Below, in pieces: positions 17,718 through 28,552 of a stretch of 64,000 nt of DNA. The stretch spans positions 1 to 64,000 of the forward strand of contig NZ_JMLH01000001.1 in the NCBI RefSeq assembly GCF_000686665.1, read 5' to 3'. A model generated the notes under the pieces. The model was not told where the DNA came from and searched no databases. It saw only the letters and a list, made by a program, of their open reading frames with translations. The DNA is from Thomasclavelia saccharogumia DSM 17460. GTDB lineage: Bacteria > Bacillota_I > Bacilli_A > Erysipelotrichales > Coprobacillaceae. The position numbers were made by a program, and so were the translations under genes. Numbering within the stretch: the first letter of the stretch is position 1; each line of letters begins with the position of its first letter.

Positions 17718-18490
17718 CTAATATTTTCTTTTTTTATTTGCAACTAATACCATTGAAGCTAGTGCTAATCCTGCTAATGAATATCCTAAGTTTGCACTAT
17801 CTCCTGTCTTGATACTTACTGTTGTATCTCCTGCTTTTACTGCACTATTTACTCCTTCATCTGCACTTAGTACTTCTGTTTCTACTGGTACTTCACTATT
17901 AGCTACTAATCCTTCAATTGCATTATTTAATGCTGTTACTGCTGCCTCTACTTCTGTTTCTGTTGCTTCTGAATCATCTAATACTGCTTGGACACCATTT
18001 AATGTTTCTTGCAATACATTCCATGATTCAGCACTGTAACTTGCTGCATTTAAACCTTGGGCTTTATTAATTAGGTCATTTAATAAGTCTTTATTTGGTT
18101 TTAATCTTAAGTCTAGGAATGCTTTTACTAATTCTGTATATACTTCATTGACTTCATCCTGCATTGCATTTTCATCAGCTAAAACTGCATTTGCTTTATC
18201 CAATACTGGTAACATTGCCTGCCATGATGATTCGATATATTTACTTTCATCTAATCCATTGATTTGATCTACTTGTTTTTGTAATGCTGTTTTATCACCT
18301 TGATAGAATTCCAACATCTGCATTACATTTGCTAGTCGAGCAAAGGCACTATCTACATCAGCTTGTGCAGCTTTTTCATTACTATATACTTCTTTAGCAT
18401 TTGTTAAAGCTTCATTGAATTCAGTTACTACAGCTGGTACAACATTTTCTAAGCTTGCTTTTTCAGCCATTTCAATAGCGATTGATAGCC
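17718..18490. repeat. FIVAR/anchor coding repeat, copy B
   Basis: This is the partner of 12981-13740. The two copies align from the stop codon back to the segment coding LSIAIEMAEKA and then end sharply where the unrelated catalytic domains begin. They differ mainly by third-position changes plus a short insertion near the anchor (SEVPVETEVLSADEG). Confidence 0.85.
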
Positions 18491-19859
18491 CTGATTTATC
18501 CACTATAGGATTAGCAGGTTTATTTGTATCTTCCCATAAATAATCTTTTATAAAAATAGATAATAAAGTACGCCATGCACCCCAATCATGTCCTCCATTT
18601 ACTGGATACAAATCGTATTGAACATCAGCTGCTTCTAATCTACTAATAAAATTAGGATAATATTGTTTACCAAATGGATCAAGATTTCCGTATCCTAGCA
18701 TTAATGTTGGATAATTTTTATTTTCTATATTTTGAACATCAACATTTGCTATTGTGTGTGAAAACATTCCAAAATATCCAAAATCCCCAGCATTTTCTTG
18801 ATATAAGAAAGTTGCAAGTCGTGATCCGCCTGATAATCCTGCAAAAGCACGATCTCTAGCATCTTTAGATACACTATAATGTGATTCAACATAAGGAATA
18901 ACATAATTCATGATATTATCTTTTATTCTTTCAAATCCTCTTCCTGGAGCTGAGTTCCCTAAATTAAAATATGTAAGATCTAATGTAATTATTATTGTAT
19001 CTTCAACTTCACCTTCAGCAATCAAATTGTCCATAATATTTTTTGCAGATCCAATTTCAAACCACTCTACTTCGTTTCCACCACTTCCATGTGATAAATA
19101 CAAAGTTTTATATATTTTATTTTCATCATATCCTTTAGGTAAATATACACCCATAGGTTGCATCGTTGCATCTATTGCTTCATATGATACATAATTAACT
19201 GTCCCTGTATTATCATCATTTCTAGAAAAAACATATTCCTGACCATCTAAACAATCAGTAGCATCACCAACATAGAAAAGACTCCAGCCACTATCATTAT
19301 CACCATTAGCAAAGGGCTTATTTTCAGGATCTACAATTTGCTGGGCTCTACTAGATCCAGTATAAAATATATTAAATCTGTAATAATATTGTCCATTAGG
19401 TAAAGGAATCTCAACTGTCCACACCCCTTTTTCAACTTCATTCATATCAATTGTTACATATCCACCTGGAGCAATTAAATGACCTGTTGTAAACATACCA
19501 TTCTTAAAGTTTTCTGGAGCCACTGGTGTGATCGTTCCTACACTTCCATTATCTAAATACTCTTTAGCTGCTTCTGTCGTATAAAATGCAAAACCTCCTG
19601 TCAATTGTACGCGACTTATATCTTCTTCACTATTAAACGTGAATTTAACTTGATATTGAGCATCTGAATTAGGAAAATCTGTATTTTGTGTAATTGTGAT
19701 ACTTTTTGGTGATTCGATACTTTCTAACTCTTCAATTGCATCATTCATTGTATTTAAAGTAGAATTTGATAATGCATATGCTGGTACTGAAATTATTGAA
19801 CACACGGTTAACATACTGAGAAATACTGCTGTTATTTTTTTAAATTTATTTTTCTTCAT
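17718..19859 (-). CDS. Wall-anchored esterase with FIVAR repeats
   Basis: A secreted protein of 713 residues with a signal peptide at 1-29 (cut after AYA). An N-terminal beta-sandwich (about 50-190: QVKFTFNSEEDISRVQLTG, NGQYYYRFNIFY) resembles the CBM48-like module found before feruloyl esterases. An alpha/beta-hydrolase domain of the putative esterase family (about 205-450) has nucleophile elbow GLSGGS and catalytic His in NGGHDWG. Three FIVAR repeats and a KTGD anchor follow. Likely role: release of acyl groups from plant polysaccharide at the cell surface. AAGGAGGAAGG precedes the ATG, and a cre-like site lies 62 bases upstream. Confidence 0.88.
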   Translation of the reverse strand: MKKNKFKKITAVFLSMLTVCSIISVPAYALSNSTLNTMNDAIEELESIESPKSITITQNTDFPNSDAQYQVKFTFNSEEDISRVQLTGGFAFYTTEAAKEYLDNGSVGTITPVAPENFKNGMFTTGHLIAPGGYVTIDMNEVEKGVWTVEIPLPNGQYYYRFNIFYTGSSRAQQIVDPENKPFANGDNDSGWSLFYVGDATDCLDGQEYVFSRNDDNTGTVNYVSYEAIDATMQPMGVYLPKGYDENKIYKTLYLSHGSGGNEVEWFEIGSAKNIMDNLIAEGEVEDTIIITLDLTYFNLGNSAPGRGFERIKDNIMNYVIPYVESHYSVSKDARDRAFAGLSGGSRLATFLYQENAGDFGYFGMFSHTIANVDVQNIENKNYPTLMLGYGNLDPFGKQYYPNFISRLEAADVQYDLYPVNGGHDWGAWRTLLSIFIKDYLWEDTNKPANPIVDKSGLSIAIEMAEKASLENVVPAVVTEFNEALTNAKEVYSNEKAAQADVDSAFARLANVMQMLEFYQGDKTALQKQVDQINGLDESKYIESSWQAMLPVLDKANAVLADENAMQDEVNEVYTELVKAFLDLRLKPNKDLLNDLINKAQGLNAASYSAESWNVLQETLNGVQAVLDDSEATETEVEAAVTALNNAIEGLVANSEVPVETEVLSADEGVNSAVKAGDTTVSIKTGDSANLGYSLAGLALASMVLVANKKRKY

Positions 19860-19920
19860 TTTTCCTTCCTCCTTTAATATTAAATTTTTAATGTTTATTT
19901 TTCTCCTTTCTTTAATTTAA

Positions 19921-19934
19921 TTATAGCGCTTACA
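19921..19934 (-). promoter_or_regulatory. Catabolite-responsive element (cre-like)
   Basis: On the minus strand TGTAAGCGCTATAA matches the CcpA cre consensus TGWAANCGNTNWCA at all but one fixed position (C to A at position 13). It is 62 bases upstream of the esterase start codon, where CcpA would repress carbohydrate-degrading genes when sugar is plentiful. Confidence 0.6.
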
Positions 19935-19952
19935 TTTATTTATCCTCAATCA

Positions 19953-20009
19953 ATAAAAAAAGATTAATGTTTTAAGAAATGATAAAATCATTTCTTTATC
20001 CATTAATCT
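19953..20009 (-). terminator. Strong nested terminator after the RpiR-like gene
   Basis: Outer stem AGATTAATG/CATTAATCT (19961-19969 and 20001-20009) and inner stem AAGAAATGAT/ATCATTTCTT stack into one long hairpin, followed on the minus strand by seven T. It ends the transcript of the gene at 20048 and insulates it from the esterase gene. Confidence 0.9.
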
Positions 20010-20047
20010 AATATAAAGATATTTTTTTATGATTTTTATAAATATTT

Positions 20048-20821
20048 CTATTTATTATATACGTATTTCATAAAATATTCATATTTAATTAAATTAAATA
20101 TTTCAATAATAATAAGATTTTCAATTTCACTATCATCATCCCCATACAATTTAATAAAGACGTTAAACTTTAAAAAAGTTGAAAATATTTCATTTTGTGA
20201 TATTATTGCTTTTTTTGAAGAAACATCTTCATATAAATCCAAAAAAGTTTGTTTATTCATAGCTAAAAACCGTCCTGTTACTGTAATAAAAATAAGTAAC
20301 GAATTTTCATCATAATCTTTTTTATTATCTTTATAGCTTATTTGTTCAAGGTAAATAGCCTTATTAAAAATCCTCATATCTTCTACAAAATTTAACAATA
20401 ATGATAACGGATAAACAGCTCCCACAAAATATACTGACCTTGATTCATAAATTAAATCAACTATTTTTTTTATTTGTTCCAACAATTCTGTCTTATTAAT
20501 CTTTTTTTGATATAACAACTCAATTTGATTAAGAATATTCTCAGCATCAAACTGCATATATCTAAACTCAATTTGCTCCAATCTTCCTTTTCTAGTACTC
20601 GAAAGTATATTTTTCATTTTCTTAAATGTTTCTATTCCCATTAAATGACAAAATTTATTTATTGTTGGTACTGAAGTATGACAATTTTGCGATAATTCAT
20701 TAATAGAAATAGTTTCTATTTCATCAAGATGATCTAATATATAAATCGCAATCGAATAATAAATATCTTGATTAAGCGTGTTATAAGTAAAAAGCAATAA
20801 AGTTGAAATGACAGTATTCAT
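20048..20821 (-). CDS. RpiR/MurR-like regulator with divergent sensing domain
   Basis: A 257-residue protein. The N-terminal helix-turn-helix of the RpiR type is at about 15-80 (IYILDHLDEIETISINELSQN, TSVPTINKFCHLMGIETFKKMK). The remainder keeps the outline of an SIS sugar-phosphate domain (SVYFVGAVYPLSLLLNFV, NSLLIFITVTGRF) but lacks several usual residues. ATG 20821 is chosen because AGGGAG lies 5 bases ahead; the upstream GTG overlaps this site. A long palindrome lies in its leader. It and the next RpiR-like gene flank no sugar gene on this side, so they most likely act on the beta-glucoside operon. Confidence 0.75.
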   Translation of the reverse strand: MNTVISTLLLFTYNTLNQDIYYSIAIYILDHLDEIETISINELSQNCHTSVPTINKFCHLMGIETFKKMKNILSSTRKGRLEQIEFRYMQFDAENILNQIELLYQKKINKTELLEQIKKIVDLIYESRSVYFVGAVYPLSLLLNFVEDMRIFNKAIYLEQISYKDNKKDYDENSLLIFITVTGRFLAMNKQTFLDLYEDVSSKKAIISQNEIFSTFLKFNVFIKLYGDDDSEIENLIIIEIFNLIKYEYFMKYVYNK

Positions 20822-20832
20822 CCACACTCCCT

Positions 20833-20907
20833 GGTATATTTATAAATGACTCATCTAATGAGTTCATCATCAGCTAGCTGATGATGAAAAAAGTCATCTG
20901 ATATACC
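20833..20907 (-). promoter_or_regulatory. Long palindromic leader element
   Basis: A perfect 26-base palindrome (20863-20888, centre CAGCTAGCTG) is enclosed by further paired segments TGACT/AGTCA and GGTATAT/ATATACC, giving a 75-base fold. It starts 12 bases upstream of the RpiR-like start codon, covers its ribosome-binding approach, and has no T-run. It could be an operator for a dimeric regulator or an RNA structure. Confidence 0.6.
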
Positions 20908-20993
20908 TTCTCCTTTCTTCAACCTTTTAATCCGCGGTTGATTACGGTTTGGTTTATCTGTAATATGTGTTTGTGGATTTGTATCTTTCCCTT

Positions 20994-21752
20994 TTATTTT
21001 AAATCAGTAACAAGCATCATATCTAAATAAATTATAAAATCTTTATATAAGGTTTCATAGTATGTGTATGGAAGCGCAATAGATATATCAACATTTTCAT
21101 TAGTATCTTGACCAATAAATGCAATTTTAGCTTTAGAATCATTTAAATTTTGTAAAGCATCCATGGTTATTGTCAAAAGTTCCTTATAGTTTCTCCAATT
21201 CATATATGGTTCAACAATAATAATAAGATCATTTTCTTTTAAATCAGAAAATAAAAGATTTTGTTTTTTTATATCCCAACACATATTATCAATAACATCT
21301 TTTCCCATCATTAATAAATAAGAAGTCGATAAATGAAAACAAGAGATATATTTATTATGTCCATAAAATAATATTTTTGAACTGTTTTTTATTAGGTCTA
21401 AAAAATTATGATATACATCTTCTCGTAATTGATTTTTACACTGTTTAATAAAATCAGCTTTAATATTCTCATAGATAATCAAATCCATATGTTGATAAGA
21501 TTTTAAAATATTATTTAATTCTAACGCCTCAAGTGATAACTCATCAATAAATACTGTAAAGCCACTAAATCCTGCTCTTTGACAAAATCTAATCACTGTT
21601 GATTTAGATAAACCAGTTTCTAAAGAAATTCTTTTCAAACTTACTTTTTTCAAATTCAATAAATTTTTAAGAAAATATTTTGATAAAATAAATTCTATTG
21701 AATCTGTCTGTGCTGTATTATTTACCATCTTTAATTTATCTATTATGTACAT
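20994..21752 (-). CDS. RpiR-family transcriptional regulator
   Basis: A 252-residue regulator. The HTH_6 domain (about 15-90) is typical: ISLETGLSKSTVIRFCQRAGFSGFTVF. The C-terminal SIS-like domain (about 105-245) has SSKILFYGHNKYISCFHLSTSYLLMMGK and DLIIIVEPYMNW, a position where sugar phosphates bind in relatives. AAGGTGG precedes the ATG. It is followed after 172 bases by a second, more diverged RpiR-like gene. It lies next to the GH1/PTS operon (downstream on the same strand) and is a reasonable candidate for its control. Confidence 0.85.
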   Translation of the reverse strand: MYIIDKLKMVNNTAQTDSIEFILSKYFLKNLLNLKKVSLKRISLETGLSKSTVIRFCQRAGFSGFTVFIDELSLEALELNNILKSYQHMDLIIYENIKADFIKQCKNQLREDVYHNFLDLIKNSSKILFYGHNKYISCFHLSTSYLLMMGKDVIDNMCWDIKKQNLLFSDLKENDLIIIVEPYMNWRNYKELLTITMDALQNLNDSKAKIAFIGQDTNENVDISIALPYTYYETLYKDFIIYLDMMLVTDLK

Positions 21753-21955
21753 AGAACCACCTTTTATAATTGTTAAGAGTTTTTTATTATTTTAAACAAG
21801 GTTATTATTTAGTCTAATCCGAATCTATTCCCTTTATTAACTTGATATTTATATTTTATCACACAAAAAAATAAAAATACAATATTGATCTCGCATTATA
21901 CTATAATTAAAATACATAGTAAAAATTACTCAATAAAAAAATTATAACAACCATA

Positions 21956-21999
21956 AAAGGAATCAAATATTTTCAATACTAGAAAAACTTGATCCCTTA
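21956..21999 (-). terminator. Terminator of the beta-glucoside operon
   Basis: AAGGAATCAA and TTGATCCCTT (21957-21966, 21989-21998) pair with one mismatch; on the minus strand T-rich sequence follows. It is 40 bases beyond the phospho-glucosidase stop codon. The spacer 21753-21955 has no gene. Confidence 0.65.
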
Positions 22000-22038
22000 T
22001 ACTAACTGTTATAACTGTTCTCTATCGATATTATTTAA

Positions 22039-25420
<3,382 letters not shown>

Positions 25421-25449
25421 CTACTTTTCATTTTTAATAATTAATTGAG

Positions 25450-25474
25450 GATTTGGCCAACTAAATGTAACCAC
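25450..25474 (-). promoter_or_regulatory. RAT-like antiterminator site 2
   Basis: On the minus strand GTGGTTACATTTAGTTGGCC then AAATC resembles the ribonucleic antiterminator bound by LicT/BglG (pattern GGnTTGTTACTG-loop-GGCAGGCAAAACC; shared TTAC and GGC-AAA). It lies 51 bases before the PTS start codon. I found no convincing overlapping terminator behind it. Confidence 0.5.
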
Positions 25475-25552
25475 TCTAATTTATTATTTTATATAATCAA
25501 AGACGCAACTATATATAAATTCTCTCTAACTGTCTTTTATTATAGTTCTATA

Positions 25553-25580
25553 GGTTTAGCCAACTAAATGTAACTACCCA
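25553..25580 (-). promoter_or_regulatory. RAT-like antiterminator site 1
   Basis: On the minus strand this is GGGTAGTTACATTTAGTTGG then CTAAACC. A 20-base core is identical at 19 positions to site 2, 103 bases away. It lies between the antiterminator gene (stop at 25692) and the PTS gene. The repeat of the same unusual core and the adjacent LicT/BglG gene support the call. Confidence 0.55.
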
Positions 25581-25691
25581 TTTTTTTAAGTATCACCTAT
25601 TACCTCCTTTTATCCTAAATTTTATATAAAAATATCATTTTACTTTTTAAAAAGACATTTTTATTTTCTTAAATAAAATATTTATTAAAAA

Positions 25692-26537
25692 CTAAGTTTT
25701 TGTCTTATATACAACTCTTTCAATATGAATAGTCAAATATAATTTTTCTTCATCTGATAATTCATATTCATATTTCCGATATATAAAATTAGATATTTCA
25801 TTTACACAATAATATGCATTTTTATATTTAGTTTTTACCATATCTAATAATGAGCTGTCATCCATATCTTCAAAAGTTTTTCCACTTATTAACCGTTGTG
25901 CAAAAAACTTTAAATGAGTAATAAATCTATAATAATACACTGAATTTTCATCAAATTCTATTTGAAACTTATACTTAACAATATTAGATATCTCTTGCAT
26001 AACTTTCGTAATTGCATACATATTTTGCATACTATCTTCATCTATTTCAGCATTAACAATATGTAAAGCAATGAACCCTGCTTCATCATCTGGTAATCGA
26101 ACTTTAAATTTTTTTTCTATCATATCCAAAGCTGTCATTCCAATATCAAACTCATCTGGATAAAATCTCCTTATATCCCACAGCAAAGCATTTTTTATAT
26201 TAATTCCCTCAAGATATCTATCTATCGAGGTATAAATATGATCTACTAATGAAACATATATCATTTCATTTATTCTTTTCCCTAAACAGGCTTTACTATA
26301 AACAACTATTTCTTCTGTAACTTCCAAATACTCTAAAGGTATATCTACTACTAATTCTTGAAGTTTATTTAATGCAACACTATTAGTTAAGGTGAATACT
26401 TTTTCAATACTTTTCTTTTCTATCTCGTCACCAATTTTTTTATTAAACGCTATTCCTTTACCCATAATAATTTTTTCAACATTATTTTTATCTTTTACAA
26501 CGATCACATTATTATTTAGAATTTTATCAATTATCAT
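25692..26537 (-). CDS. BglG/LicT-family transcription antiterminator
   Basis: A 281-residue RNA-binding antiterminator. The co-antiterminator RNA-binding domain covers 1-55 (IIDKILNNNVIVVKD, GKGIAFNKKIGDEI). Two PTS regulation domains follow (about 65-170 and 172-281), with phosphorylatable histidines in LVDHIY, FIALHIVNAE, THLKFFAQRL and YLTIHIERV. When beta-glucosides are transported it is dephosphorylated at PRD1 and prevents termination in the PTS leader. AAAGGAGGAT precedes the ATG. It is the first gene of the operon antiterminator-PTS-GH1. Confidence 0.95.
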   Translation of the reverse strand: MIIDKILNNNVIVVKDKNNVEKIIMGKGIAFNKKIGDEIEKKSIEKVFTLTNSVALNKLQELVVDIPLEYLEVTEEIVVYSKACLGKRINEMIYVSLVDHIYTSIDRYLEGINIKNALLWDIRRFYPDEFDIGMTALDMIEKKFKVRLPDDEAGFIALHIVNAEIDEDSMQNMYAITKVMQEISNIVKYKFQIEFDENSVYYYRFITHLKFFAQRLISGKTFEDMDDSSLLDMVKTKYKNAYYCVNEISNFIYRKYEYELSDEEKLYLTIHIERVVYKTKT

Positions 26538-26670
26538 GCTATCCTCCTTTCTAAAAAGTGTTTATAAAAAGAAATCAGTTAATATAAAATCACGCCCTTA
26601 GATATTATATTTTTATATTTCACTTTATTAAAATTATACAAACTGATATCATCTTGAGGAAGAGTTTTTT

Positions 26671-26688
26671 GGTTTATACGTATAAACC
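26671..26688. promoter_or_regulatory. Perfect 18-bp palindrome, possible operator
   Basis: GGTTTATACGTATAAACC is a perfect palindrome 134 bases upstream of the antiterminator gene and on the edge of its presumed promoter region. A-runs and T-runs flank it, so weak terminator activity is also possible. The rest of the 326-base spacer 26538-26863 has no gene. Confidence 0.5.
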
Positions 26689-26851
26689 TTTTAGTTAATG
26701 CAGATTAGAAACTAAATTGATATGCTGCTTATATTTTACAAATTTATCTAAAATATTGTCTTTTTAAGTATCTAATACATATTATTTAAACAGACCCCCA
26801 TATCTCAAACTGCAGTTTTTAACATAATAAATATTTGATATCTTTAACAAT

Positions 26852-26873
26852 AAAAAAAGGCCTTTAGCCTTTT
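26852..26873 (-). terminator. Terminator of the acn-icd-gntR operon
   Basis: AAAGGC and GCCTTT (26857-26873) pair around a 5-base loop, with seven T on the minus strand. The stop codon of the GntR gene lies inside the hairpin. Confidence 0.85.
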
Positions 26874-27553
26874 TCTTCTGATTTATTTTTTTTCTCATAG
26901 TAGTTTCTTACCAGCATTTGTGTTTTTCTAATATGATGCTGTATTTTTTCTTTTGCCAATTCTTTATCACGAGCTAAAATGGCTTCATATATTTCACGAT
27001 GTTCTTTAGCTGCCGAAACTAAACGATCAGGTTGGCGAATTGAATGTCTAGAAGTTACATGAATATAATAATTTATATCTGTCAATAACTGTTCGAAATA
27101 TTTTGATTGCGTACAGCGATAAATTGCTTCATGAAAAGCAATATTAATTTCATTAAACTTTTCTTGATCACCTTTTTTAGCATAAAACTCCATCAAATCA
27201 TAAACTTCTTTGATTTTCTCTAACTCTTCATCATTTATTCTTTCAATTGCTAATTGAATCGCAAGGCCTTCTAAAGCATGTCTGATCTCTAACATATCAT
27301 CAATATCACGATGTGAAAATCCTAAAACATAAACACCTTTATTAGGTATACTTTTTACTAGACCTTCTAATTCTAACTGCTTTAAAGCTTCACGAATTGG
27401 TGTTCTAGAAATATTTAATTCTTTAGATAAAGCAACTTCATTAAGTTTTTGCCCTTGTGTATATTCTTCGTTTAAAATCTTATCACGAAGCAGGGTAAAA
27501 ATTTTATTTCCTAACGATCCATGCCCTGTGTTTTCTAATAAATTTTTTGCCAT
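26864..27553 (-). CDS. GntR-family regulator, FadR/FCD subfamily
   Basis: A 229-residue regulator. The winged helix is at about 14-80 (IFTLLRDKILNEEYTQGQKL, LSKELNISRTPIREALKQLELEGLV). The FCD all-helical ligand domain is at about 88-220, with metal-binding-type residues in EIRHALEGLA, FHEAIYRCT and HREIYEAIL. It is the last gene of the aconitase-isocitrate dehydrogenase operon, 3 bases after icd stops. It probably senses a di- or tricarboxylate and controls its own operon, but no operator was identified upstream of the aconitase gene. Confidence 0.9.
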   Translation of the reverse strand: MAKNLLENTGHGSLGNKIFTLLRDKILNEEYTQGQKLNEVALSKELNISRTPIREALKQLELEGLVKSIPNKGVYVLGFSHRDIDDMLEIRHALEGLAIQLAIERINDEELEKIKEVYDLMEFYAKKGDQEKFNEINIAFHEAIYRCTQSKYFEQLLTDINYYIHVTSRHSIRQPDRLVSAAKEHREIYEAILARDKELAKEKIQHHIRKTQMLVRNYYEKKNKSEEKG

Positions 27554-27556
27554 AAA

Positions 27557-28552
27557 TTACCCTAACTTTCTTATAATTGCAGCTGTAAATTCTGCAGTAG
27601 AAGCACTTCCACCAATATCAGGAGTAACCGTTACCCCTTCTTCTACTACAGCTGCTAATGCATTCCTTAATTTATTAGCAGCTTCTAGTTTTCCTAATGC
27701 TTCCAGCATTAAAGCAAATGCTAATAACAACGCACTTGGATTAGCGATGCCTTTTCCAGCAATATCTGGAGCACTGCCATGAACTGCTTCATAAATCCGA
27801 TATTCATCCCCAATATTTCCACTTGGAGCAAATCCTAGCCCCCCTACTAATCCTGCACATAAATCAGAAACAATATCACCATATAGGTTAGGTGCTACTA
27901 AAACATCAAATGTTTCCGGGCGAATCACTAACTGCATACACATATTATCAACGATTACTTCTTGCACTTCAATCTCTGGATAATCTTTAGCCACGTCCCT
28001 AAACGCTTCTAAAAATAGTCCATCAGTATATTTCATAATATTTGCTTTATGAATCGCCGTAACCTTTTTACGACCATTATTTTTAGCGTATTCAAAAGCA
28101 TAACGACAAATTTTTTCACTTGCTTCACGAGTAATTAGTTTGATGCCATTAGCCATATCAGGATTGATCATGTATTCAATTCCTTTATATAGATCTTCTG
28201 TATTTTCACGAATCATTACTAAATCAATATTTTCATAGCGTGAATTGATTCCTTTAAAAGATTTAATTGGACGAACATTAGCATAAGTAGCAAACTGTTG
28301 TCTCAAAGCAACATTAACACTTCTAAATCCTGTTCCAATTGGTGTTGCAGTTGGTCCTTTTAAAGCCCATTTATATTCTTTGATTGCATCAACTAAACCT
28401 GGTTCAAATACTTCTTTTGTATTAACTGCATATTCTGCTCCTGCTTGATATTCGACCCATTCAATATCTAAATTCATTGCCTTAGTAATATCAACAACAC
28501 TCTTTGATATTTCTTTTCCTATTCCATCACCTGGTATTAAAACAGCTTTCAT
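27557..28552 (-). CDS. icd: NAD-type isocitrate dehydrogenase
   Basis: A 331-residue member of the isocitrate/isopropylmalate dehydrogenase family that oxidatively decarboxylates isocitrate to 2-oxoglutarate. It has IPGDGIGKEI near the N-terminus, the substrate arginines in LRQQFATYANVRP and MIRENTEDLYKGIE, the metal-binding NLYGDIVSDLCAGLVGGLG, and GSAPDIAGKGIANP near the end. The short form and the adjacency to aconitase argue for isocitrate rather than 3-isopropylmalate (no leu genes nearby). Its ATG overlaps the aconitase stop (TAATG), so translation is coupled. Confidence 0.92.
   Translation of the reverse strand: MKAVLIPGDGIGKEISKSVVDITKAMNLDIEWVEYQAGAEYAVNTKEVFEPGLVDAIKEYKWALKGPTATPIGTGFRSVNVALRQQFATYANVRPIKSFKGINSRYENIDLVMIRENTEDLYKGIEYMINPDMANGIKLITREASEKICRYAFEYAKNNGRKKVTAIHKANIMKYTDGLFLEAFRDVAKDYPEIEVQEVIVDNMCMQLVIRPETFDVLVAPNLYGDIVSDLCAGLVGGLGFAPSGNIGDEYRIYEAVHGSAPDIAGKGIANPSALLLAFALMLEALGKLEAANKLRNALAAVVEEGVTVTPDIGGSASTAEFTAAIIRKLG

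Noticed and set aside
18910-19194. 94-residue plus-strand frame within the esterase gene
   Set aside because: It is the opposite strand of a clearly real gene with all catalytic motifs.
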